From assembly GCF_003150675.1 (NCBI RefSeq), contig NZ_QGGB01000004.1, positions 1 through 64,000 on the forward strand: a stretch of 64,000 bases of DNA, in the 5' to 3' direction. Below are positions 18,294 through 25,781 of this stretch, piece after piece (the stretch's first letter is position 1; every line of letters begins with the position of its first letter). The position numbers and the translations under genes were made by a program. Under the pieces are notes generated by a model that was given only the letters and a program-made list of their open reading frames with translations, ran no database searches and was not told where the DNA came from. Source of the DNA: Rhodohalobacter mucosus. GTDB lineage: Bacteria; Bacteroidota; Rhodothermia; Balneolales; Balneolaceae.

Positions 18294-19631
18294 TTAGTGA
18301 GGCTCTGTAACTCCGGGTACCGGAACCGGGTAGAATCCGTTTTCATCGGGCCTTACCGGGGGTTCCATATCCCAGCCAACATAATCAGGCATTAACTGCG
18401 CATCTGAATTGATTGCTTCATCCCAGGTCATAAACTTTCCTGAATATGTAGCCATTCTGCCCATTATAGCCGTCATAGTTGTTTTTGCTCCATAATCCGT
18501 ATCATCAATTACGTCTCCCCTTCGGATGGCACCGAAAAGTTCGTCATGCTCCTGCTGATATGGATTTGGATCATTAAAACCATCGTGCTCATACCTCAGT
18601 ATACCGTTATAATCACGGATAACGGCGTTATGCCCGCTGTCAAGAGAAACGGTTCCCCGCGCTCCCATCAGATTCTCAGCGACCCTTGAAAAGGTATCTT
18701 TCTGATGGCGGCACTGTGCGGAAATCACCGCACCGCCGGGGTAGGTGTATTCAACAAAATGATGATCGAATATCTGCCCGTACTCTTTTCCGGTTCGGAC
18801 CTCACGGCCGCCCATTCCCTGTGCTGAAACAGGGTACTCTCCAATGAACCAATTGGCTATGTCAATGTTGTGAATATTCTGTTCGAGCAGCATATCCCCT
18901 GCAAGCCATGTGAAATAGAACCAGTTATGAACCTGATAAGCCACTTCCGACATACCCGGATTTCGATGGCGAACCCATACGCCCGCATCATTCCAGTACA
19001 CCTGTCCTGAAATGATCTTTCCAATCGCATTATCAGAAATACGTTTGAAGGCTTCGCGGTAATTGTTCTGATACCTGCGCTGAAGGCCGATAACAACATT
19101 CAATTTCTTTTCTCTTGCAATTTCGGCAGCATCCATGAATTGCCTCACGCCCGGCGCATCCGTTGCGATGGGTTTTTCACAGAACATATGAACACCCGCT
19201 TTAACGGCTTCTTCAAAATGTGCGGGACGGAATCCCGGAGGAGCAGTCAAAATGACCACATCGGCCAGGGCAATTGCGTCTTTGTATGCATCAAAGCCCA
19301 CAAATTTATGCTCTTCGGGCACATCCAGCCTTCCTGAGTCCAGATGGCGCTGTGCCAGCGTATCGTAACAAGAATCAAGCCTGTCTCTGAACAGATCGGC
19401 AAGGGCAACAATTTTTACACCCGGATCGGCATTTAGGGCCTGGTTGGCGGCACCTGTTCCTCTTCCCCCGCATCCAATTACTGCCAGCTTTAAAGTATCA
19501 TTCCCTGCAGCATATGCACTTTGTCCGACGGGAAGCGAGCTTAGAATAAATCCCCCTCCTGCTGCAAGTGTCGTTTTTCTCATGAAATCACGCCGGCTTA
19601 TTCCTTGTTTGAAAATATCTTTTGTTTCCAT
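18294..19631 (-). CDS. Tat-exported Gfo/Idh/MocA family oxidoreductase
   Basis: 445 residues. The N-terminus carries a twin-arginine signal (SRRDFMRK, ~12-19, then a hydrophobic stretch ending QSAYA). The Rossmann part follows with VIGCGGRGTGAA, and the catalytic-type motif CEKPIATD is present. The C-terminal half is the GFO_IDH_MocA alpha/beta domain with GNMLLEQNIHNID-like D-M-L-L-E-Q-N-I-H-N-I-D. Such exported members occur in sugar or inositol catabolism loci of Bacteroidota and Planctomycetes. The substrate is unknown. The SUMF1-domain gene lies 39 bp upstream on the same strand, so the two may be an operon. Confidence 0.92.
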   Translation of the reverse strand: METKDIFKQGISRRDFMRKTTLAAGGGFILSSLPVGQSAYAAGNDTLKLAVIGCGGRGTGAANQALNADPGVKIVALADLFRDRLDSCYDTLAQRHLDSGRLDVPEEHKFVGFDAYKDAIALADVVILTAPPGFRPAHFEEAVKAGVHMFCEKPIATDAPGVRQFMDAAEIAREKKLNVVIGLQRRYQNNYREAFKRISDNAIGKIISGQVYWNDAGVWVRHRNPGMSEVAYQVHNWFYFTWLAGDMLLEQNIHNIDIANWFIGEYPVSAQGMGGREVRTGKEYGQIFDHHFVEYTYPGGAVISAQCRHQKDTFSRVAENLMGARGTVSLDSGHNAVIRDYNGILRYEHDGFNDPNPYQQEHDELFGAIRRGDVIDDTDYGAKTTMTAIMGRMATYSGKFMTWDEAINSDAQLMPDYVGWDMEPPVRPDENGFYPVPVPGVTEPH

Positions 19632-19670
19632 GCCTGCTACCTTTCGTTTTAGATTTAACCTATTGCGATT

Positions 19671-20741
19671 TTAGTTGTAGTCCTGGATGGCCTCAATCCA
19701 ATATTTTTCCATCTCTTCTGCCGATTCAGGTTGATTTTCAGGCATGACTACCCTTATTCCAATGTTGAAAGCATTCGTATGCCACCAAAGGCTTTTCGGG
19801 AGCTGCGGATCATCTCGTTTCCAGTTTGGATCCGATCCTCTTCTTTCAAAACAACCGGCCTGTTCTTTGCTATCCATCCACGATCCACCCCTTACTGAAC
19901 GGGGGTAGAGTTCGTCGGGCCTGAACCAGGGGTTTACCGCAGGTTCATCTTCTAGATGCTGAAAATAGGCTTCATGAAACTGGTCAAAGGTCCATTCTGC
20001 AACATTTCCAAGCATGTCGTGAATACCCAGCGAATTGGGCTCTTTACTGCCGGTTTGATGATATTTTCTATCACTGTTTTCTCTGTGCCATGCGTACTGA
20101 TCTACCTCTCCCGGGTGCCCCTCACCCTCTATACCCCCGCGGCAGGCCAGTTCCCACTCAGCTTCGGTGGGCAGCCGATAAAATTTTCCGGACTTGACCG
20201 TCAGCCACTTCGTAAACATATATGCGGCAAAGTGGGTCACATTTACGGCGGGATAGCCATCTGTTCCCATTCCACGCGTTAAGTCGCCCCATGAGGGAGA
20301 TGGTGTGGAAATGACATCAGTGGGGATATCAGCCTCACGAAGCACCTCAAGCAATTCTTCGGTCATGGTAGGTGAAGAGATGGCATCTGCATCGATATCC
20401 ACGCCATAAAACGTCTTGAACACCTCTCTCCTCAGATCCTCCGGACTGGCATTCGCAAATTGATTGTACAAATCCCAGGAGATTTCAAATTTACTGATCC
20501 AGAACGAGTCTACTTCAACTTCATGTATGCCATCGCCTCCATCTGAACCCATGGCAAATAGACCGCCGGGTACCGGAACCATCTCAATGGTTTCGTCAAC
20601 TCCCTGTAACGTTTGAGAGAACTCTTCAAAAGGTATCGGATCGGTTTCCGGATGAACTTGCGTATTGGATAGGCCATATCCGGTAAGCAGAGAAGAGATA
20701 AGCAAAAGTAGACCGACAAATACGTAATTTTTAAAGCCCAT
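19671..20741 (-). CDS. SUMF1/FGE-sulfatase-domain protein, probably not a formylglycine generator
   Basis: 356 residues from the ATG at 20741, which gives a signal sequence (GFKNYVFVGLLLLISSLLTG); a longer frame begins at 20768. The SUMF1 fold is shown by PVPGGLFAMGSDGGDG, YPAVNVTHFAAYMFTKWL, FYRLPTEAEWELACRGG, LGIHDMLGNVAEWTFD and SVRGGSWMD. Formylglycine-generating enzymes use two cysteines close to the C-terminal end; here that part (QAGCFERRGSDPNWK) has only one, so a structural or other role is likelier. No sulfatase gene is nearby. Same strand as the Gfo/Idh/MocA gene just downstream. Confidence 0.85.
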   Translation of the reverse strand: MGFKNYVFVGLLLLISSLLTGYGLSNTQVHPETDPIPFEEFSQTLQGVDETIEMVPVPGGLFAMGSDGGDGIHEVEVDSFWISKFEISWDLYNQFANASPEDLRREVFKTFYGVDIDADAISSPTMTEELLEVLREADIPTDVISTPSPSWGDLTRGMGTDGYPAVNVTHFAAYMFTKWLTVKSGKFYRLPTEAEWELACRGGIEGEGHPGEVDQYAWHRENSDRKYHQTGSKEPNSLGIHDMLGNVAEWTFDQFHEAYFQHLEDEPAVNPWFRPDELYPRSVRGGSWMDSKEQAGCFERRGSDPNWKRDDPQLPKSLWWHTNAFNIGIRVVMPENQPESAEEMEKYWIEAIQDYN

Positions 20742-21135
20742 AGAGTAACTCTGCCCAATAATTGACATTCAGTTTATGTAATATCCGTTATTATGATCCA
20801 AAAAAACCATAGGGATTTCCCTGAATAATGGTGATTCATGGATGATTTTCTTCTCTTCAAGCCGTTTTCAGGACGAAAATAGCTCTTCTTTTTAGACATC
20901 AGCCGCATCGGAAAAAGATTTCAGGCGAACAGGAAATGATAATGTAAGAAGGGATAGCTTGACCCAGGGGCCGGATGGGAAAGCAGCGAAACGACGGGTT
21001 CAACTTTTAAGCTCGAACGGTTTTACTTATCGAAGTAGCGGTATTGATGTCCGGAAAACCTTTTAGTTGGCGGCCGTTTAAAAAATGTCGGCGTCAATCT
21101 GCAGGATCTCTGCCCGGCATGCGATCAACTGTACT
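20742..21135. other. Intergenic region, no gene seen
   Basis: About 390 bp between the SUMF1-domain gene and threonine aldolase, both leftward. It should carry the promoter of the SUMF1/oxidoreductase pair and the aldolase 3' end. I see no convincing ORF, repeat or terminator. Confidence 0.45.
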
Positions 21136-22155
21136 TCAATTGCCGTATCCCCTGACCACTTCGATCACCTTTTCCAGCTCTGCATCCCCAACCTGAAAAT
21201 GAAAAGTAGCCCGGATCGTTTTTGGGCCAAAAGGAATTATGCCGACACCTGCATCAGAGAATTCAGTAAGAACATCCTCAGCCATTGCGCTCTTCACGTC
21301 AAAAATAACAATGTTGGTCTCAACTGATGAAAGGTCAATTTGAAAAGAAGGGTTTTCGTCTACGGCTTCCGCAAATAACCTGGCGCGACGGTGATCTTCC
21401 TCCAATAGAGGAAAATGATGCTCCACGGCGTAATCGGCCGCAGCTGCAAGCAAGCCCACCTGGCGCATACCCCCGCCCCACATTTTTCTGAAACGTCGTG
21501 CTTTGGCAATGTGATCAGCCGAAGACAGCATCATGGATCCAACCGGAGCGCCGAGTCCCTTGCTGAAACAGATTGAGATTGTATCGGCAATGGAACCAAA
21601 AAACTCCGGCTCGATGTCTGTTTTAATAATGGCATTCCAGATACGCGCCCCGTCAAGGTGCAAAAAAATACCCTGCTCATCAGCCAGGTTGCTCAGCTCG
21701 AGCATCTCTTCCCGCGAATAGCATACACCCCCGCCTTTGTTGGTGGTATTTTCAATAGCAATTACGCGCGTGTGCGGGTCCCAGTCATTTTTTGGACGAA
21801 TAGCTTCTTCAGCCAGCTGCCTGGATAATTTTCCGTTTTTGCCTTTGAGCGGACGCAGCTGAACCGATGACAGGTGCGCCGCCGCACCCGATTCATAGTT
21901 AAAAACGTGACCCAGTTCGTCAATAATCACTTCATCGCCCGGCCGGGTCAATACCGCAATGCTTAACTGATTGCTCATGGTACCGCTTGGCACAAACAGC
22001 CCCGCTTCCATTCCGAACATGCCGGCCATTTTCTGTTCGAATGAATTCACAGTGGGATCCTCGGAAAACACATCGTCTCCCACTTCCGCTTCCATAATTG
22101 CATTCAGCATTCCAGGGGTGGGTTTGGTTACGGTGTCGCTACGAAGGTCGATCAT
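21136..22155 (-). CDS. ltaE: Low-specificity L-threonine aldolase
   Basis: 339 residues, family length. PLP enzyme that splits L-threonine and L-allo-threonine to glycine and acetaldehyde. Motifs: MIDLRSDTVTKPTPGML at the start, PSGTMSNQLSI (~56-66), IENTTNKGGG, HLDGARIWNA and the PLP lysine in SICFSKGLGAPVGS (K199). Cytoplasmic. The gene for 3-hydroxyacyl-CoA dehydrogenase lies upstream on the same strand across a heptamer tract, but the two functions are not obviously linked. Confidence 0.95.
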   Translation of the reverse strand: MIDLRSDTVTKPTPGMLNAIMEAEVGDDVFSEDPTVNSFEQKMAGMFGMEAGLFVPSGTMSNQLSIAVLTRPGDEVIIDELGHVFNYESGAAAHLSSVQLRPLKGKNGKLSRQLAEEAIRPKNDWDPHTRVIAIENTTNKGGGVCYSREEMLELSNLADEQGIFLHLDGARIWNAIIKTDIEPEFFGSIADTISICFSKGLGAPVGSMMLSSADHIAKARRFRKMWGGGMRQVGLLAAAADYAVEHHFPLLEEDHRRARLFAEAVDENPSFQIDLSSVETNIVIFDVKSAMAEDVLTEFSDAGVGIIPFGPKTIRATFHFQVGDAELEKVIEVVRGYGN

Positions 22156-22162
22156 GGAATGG

Positions 22163-22310
22163 CTTGTTGTTAGTTGTTGGTTGTCGATTGTTAATGGTTA
22201 GTTGGAAGTGGTTCTTTGTTGATGCCCGGATCATACCTTCACTTTTGCCTTTTGCCTTTTGCCTTCTGCCTTCTCACTTCTCAAGACTCAAGACTAATAA
22301 ACTAATACGT
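22163..22310. repeat. Heptanucleotide tract 4 (between hydroxyacyl-CoA dehydrogenase and ltaE)
   Basis: TTGTTGT, TAGTTGT, TGGTTGT, CGATTGT, TAATGGT units are followed, after a short break, by TTTTGCC three times, TTCTGCC, TTCTCAC, TTCTCAA, GACTCAA, GACTAAT. The stop codon of the dehydrogenase (22302-22304, minus strand) lies within the last units. Confidence 0.8.
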
Positions 22311-23156
22311 AAAAAACCCTTCTCCCGTCTTATCGCCCAGCTTCCCTGCATCCACCATCTTCACCAGGAGCGGACACGCACGGTATTTGGGGTCTTTGAA
22401 GCCGTCGTACAGTACGTTAAGAATATCGAGACAGACGTCAAGTCCGATAAAGTCTGCCAGACGCAGCGGCCCCATGGGATGTGCCATGCCCAGCTTCATC
22501 ACCTGATCGACATGCTCCGGTTCTGCTACGCCTTCATGTACGCAGAAAATCGCTTCGTTGATCATCGGCATAAGAACACGATTGGATACGAAACCCGGAA
22601 AGTCGTTTGCGGGAACGGGAACTTTGCCCAGCTTTTCCGAAATACTCATGATGCTTTTGGTAACCTCTTCGTCGGTATCGAGGCCGTTAATTACCTCCAC
22701 CAGCTTCATGACCGGTACCGGATTGAAAAAGTGCATTCCTATAAATCGCGACGGCCGGCCGGTAACGGCTGCCAGTTTTGTAATGGAAATTGAGGATGTA
22801 TTGCTGGCCAGAATGGCCTGGTCAGGTGCATGTTTGTCAACCTCTTCAAAAATTGATTTTTTCAGTTCAAAGTTTTCCGGAACAGCTTCAATAATAAGGT
22901 CAGCTTCCATAACAGCACCCGGAATATTGAGGTGGGGCTGAATTCGATCAATCGCTTCGCTTCTGTCTTTTTCACTGATTTTCTCCTTGCTCACCATCCG
23001 ACTTAAATTCTTGTCGATAGTGTTCATGGCACGGTCAACAAACTCCTGCTTCGTTTCCACCAGCTTCACATCAAATCCATTCATTGCAAATACATGAACA
23101 ATGCCATTTCCCATGGTACCGCCGCCAATAACGGCTACAGTCTTTACTTCACTCAT
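22302..23156 (-). CDS. 3-hydroxybutyryl-CoA / 3-hydroxyacyl-CoA dehydrogenase
   Basis: 284 residues. NAD-dependent oxidation of (S)-3-hydroxyacyl-CoA, as in butyrate metabolism, beta-oxidation or phenylacetate breakdown (Hbd/PaaH family). The NAD loop is AVIGGGTMGNGI (~8-19). IIEAVPENFELKK, LASNTSSISIT, MHFFNPVPVMKLVEVI (substrate histidine) and the C-terminal FVSNRVLMPMINEA and GEGFFTY complete the family pattern. No thiolase or enoyl-CoA hydratase gene adjoins it here. Confidence 0.94.
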   Translation of the reverse strand: MSEVKTVAVIGGGTMGNGIVHVFAMNGFDVKLVETKQEFVDRAMNTIDKNLSRMVSKEKISEKDRSEAIDRIQPHLNIPGAVMEADLIIEAVPENFELKKSIFEEVDKHAPDQAILASNTSSISITKLAAVTGRPSRFIGMHFFNPVPVMKLVEVINGLDTDEEVTKSIMSISEKLGKVPVPANDFPGFVSNRVLMPMINEAIFCVHEGVAEPEHVDQVMKLGMAHPMGPLRLADFIGLDVCLDILNVLYDGFKDPKYRACPLLVKMVDAGKLGDKTGEGFFTY

Positions 23157-23274
23157 TGGTTAGCTCCATTTTTTATTTCATCAATCATCGTTTCATTCGG
23201 CCTTGAGAGTATGTATTTTGACGGGAATTTTCAATTCAAACAGCCACATATTTCCATCTCTCTGCATTTTTATC

Positions 23275-25728
23275 ATGGGTTCTATTTTACGGCTAATCTT
23301 ATTGATCTTTCTTGTGCTGACCGGTTTTGCGGTAATCGGCATATACTGGACCTTTTTTAAACCCCTGCCCGACTACTCCGAAACCATTGAAACCCGACAG
23401 CTTGAAGACCCCGTGGATATACACTGGGATTCGTACGGCGTGCCCTATATTTACGCGGACAACGAACGTGATCTTTATTTTGCCGTCGGGTATATACACG
23501 CACAGGAACGTCTCTGGCAGATGACACTCTCCCAGATATCAGCGCAGGGCCGTTTTGCAGAGTTTTTTGGAGAAGACCTGGTTGAACTGGATAAATACCA
23601 GCGAACTCTCGGATTCTGGGAAACAGCAGGACGAATAGAGAGTGAAACCGATCCGAGGTTAACAGGTCTGCTTCAGAGCTACGCTGACGGTGTGAATGAA
23701 TATGTCAGGCAAAACCGACGCAATCTGCCGCTCCAGTTCACCCTGCTTGATGTTGAACCAATCGAGTGGACGGTCAGACACTCCCTGGCAATGACCCGCC
23801 TGATGGCGTGGGATCAGAATATTCACTGGTGGAGTGAGCTTACCTTTGCGTTCCTTGAAGAGTCACTACCCGCCTCCAGGCTACAGGAACTTTTTCCCGA
23901 ATATGACGACCGCTATCCTACAACAATGGATGACTCGCAGAGTCGCAATATTGCAGCCAGCATGCTGCCGTTAATTGAGAAAGAATTCAGCAGAAAAAAA
24001 ATCCTCTCTATGGAAGGAACCCAGGTTGGCAGCAATGCGTGGGCCGTACACGGTTCACGGACCGAATCGGGCTACCCCATTCTGGCCGGCGATCCTCATA
24101 TGGGGCTTAGTATTCCCGGTTTCTGGTTTGAAGTACACTACTCCGTTCCCGGCCATCGCATTACAGGCGCTACCATACCCGGAATGCCTTTTGTGGTACT
24201 TGGCAACAACGATCATGCTGCATGGTCTATTACCAATATGATGGCCGATGTGGCTGACTTTTTTATTGAGACGCCCGACAATCGCAATCCGGATCGATAT
24301 ATCACCGATGCAACAGGCAGCGAGCCTCTTAGTGAACCTTTTCAGATACGGAATGAAGTCATTCGTGTGAAGGGTTCAGATGATCAGTTATTCAGAGTTA
24401 GGGAAACGGTTAACGGTCCAATTGTAAGCGATTTGATTGCATCAGATGCAGATACGACGATCAACCAGACTATTTCTATGTCGTGGACAGGCCATCGGGT
24501 GAGCCATGAGACTCTGGCTGTTTATCGCATGAATCATGCAGAATCGATGCAGGAGTTCGAAGATGCCGTTCAGGAATTTCGCGCCCCGGCGATGAACTTT
24601 ACCTATGCAGACAAGGAGAACAACATTGCCATTTTTAGTGCAGGAGCTATTCCCATTCGAGACTTCAACCCGCTTTTATTCAGAAATGGTTCTGATCCGG
24701 AACACAGGTGGAGCAACATGGTACCGTATTCTGAACTTCCGAGGCTGGTGAACCCGGACCAGGGATATGTGGCTCATTCTAATAATAAACTCCATACGGA
24801 CAGCTATACTCACTATATCGGCTCATTCTGGGCCCCTCCCTCAAGAATTATGAGAGTAGGCCAGCTGCTGCGAACAGACAGCCTCATTACGGAAGAGTTT
24901 GTTCAGCAAATGCAGTTTGATGCCTACTCGGAGCATGCTCGCGAAATCACTGAAGACATTCTGCCAATGCTGCGCGGACCGGATAGTGAGGAATTTGAAC
25001 AGGTTCGATCCTACCTTGAAAACTGGGATTTCAACTATACGCCGAGTTCTACGGCGGCTACCATATTTGATCTCTTCTATCTGAATGTTGCACACAACAC
25101 GCTGTCGGATGAACTGGGAGATCATGCTTATCAGACACTTTCGACGCTTAGTTATCTTCCGGTCAGGATTATCCACCGCATGATCGACAACAACAGTGTA
25201 TTCTTCAATAATGTGCGAACGGATGAAGCTGAAGACAGGACCGATATTGTGCGTCAAAGTATGAGAGAAACCATTTTACAGCTTGAAGAACGATTCGGCA
25301 ATGAACCCTATGACTGGCGCTGGGAAAATGTGAATTCGCTGACGCTGAAGCCACCGCTTCTGGGTGAAGCAGCAGCAAACCCGGAAGCTCCCGGAACGCT
25401 GAAACTGATTGTTCAAAACATTTTTAATAAAGGCCCCTACAGTCCCCATGGCCACTCCATGTCGATTAATAAAGCAGAGTACAGCTGGGATTCCCCGTTT
25501 GAAGTATTTCTGGGCCCCTCTATCCGGCTGGTGGTGGATCTCTCCAATAACAGCCGCAGTTTTTCCGTTTTGCCTACGGGTCAGTCCGGTAATCCGCTCT
25601 CTACCCACTACGGAGATCAAACCGATATGTGGCTGGAAGGCAGATATCGGTCGGTCTATAAAGACAGCACGTTTTTTCAGCAGGCCAGCTATCAAACCAT
25701 GAAACTGTTACCGCAATCACCCCGATAA
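23275..25728 (+). CDS. Penicillin acylase family N-terminal nucleophile hydrolase
   Basis: 817 residues from the ATG at 23275, giving an N-terminal membrane/signal helix (MGSILRLILLIFLVLTGFAV); an ORF start 72 bp upstream is unlikely. The alpha part has DSYGVPYIYADNERDLYFAVGYIHAQERLWQM. The precursor is cleaved before the nucleophile serine in QVGSNAWA (S253), followed by SGYPILAGDPHMGLS and GNNDHAAWSITN. Family members hydrolyse amides such as acyl-homoserine lactones, beta-lactam side chains or lipopeptides in the periplasm. The substrate cannot be assigned; quorum quenching or lipid scavenging are possibilities. Confidence 0.93.
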   Translation: MGSILRLILLIFLVLTGFAVIGIYWTFFKPLPDYSETIETRQLEDPVDIHWDSYGVPYIYADNERDLYFAVGYIHAQERLWQMTLSQISAQGRFAEFFGEDLVELDKYQRTLGFWETAGRIESETDPRLTGLLQSYADGVNEYVRQNRRNLPLQFTLLDVEPIEWTVRHSLAMTRLMAWDQNIHWWSELTFAFLEESLPASRLQELFPEYDDRYPTTMDDSQSRNIAASMLPLIEKEFSRKKILSMEGTQVGSNAWAVHGSRTESGYPILAGDPHMGLSIPGFWFEVHYSVPGHRITGATIPGMPFVVLGNNDHAAWSITNMMADVADFFIETPDNRNPDRYITDATGSEPLSEPFQIRNEVIRVKGSDDQLFRVRETVNGPIVSDLIASDADTTINQTISMSWTGHRVSHETLAVYRMNHAESMQEFEDAVQEFRAPAMNFTYADKENNIAIFSAGAIPIRDFNPLLFRNGSDPEHRWSNMVPYSELPRLVNPDQGYVAHSNNKLHTDSYTHYIGSFWAPPSRIMRVGQLLRTDSLITEEFVQQMQFDAYSEHAREITEDILPMLRGPDSEEFEQVRSYLENWDFNYTPSSTAATIFDLFYLNVAHNTLSDELGDHAYQTLSTLSYLPVRIIHRMIDNNSVFFNNVRTDEAEDRTDIVRQSMRETILQLEERFGNEPYDWRWENVNSLTLKPPLLGEAAANPEAPGTLKLIVQNIFNKGPYSPHGHSMSINKAEYSWDSPFEVFLGPSIRLVVDLSNNSRSFSVLPTGQSGNPLSTHYGDQTDMWLEGRYRSVYKDSTFFQQASYQTMKLLPQSPR

Positions 25729-25781
25729 GCAGGCATGCAGATAACCCTGCACTTTGATTTGAATTTACAACCTCGCTATAC

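Noticed and set aside
19671-20741. Formylglycine-generating enzyme
   Set aside because: The catalytic cysteine pair is not complete and no sulfatase gene is nearby.
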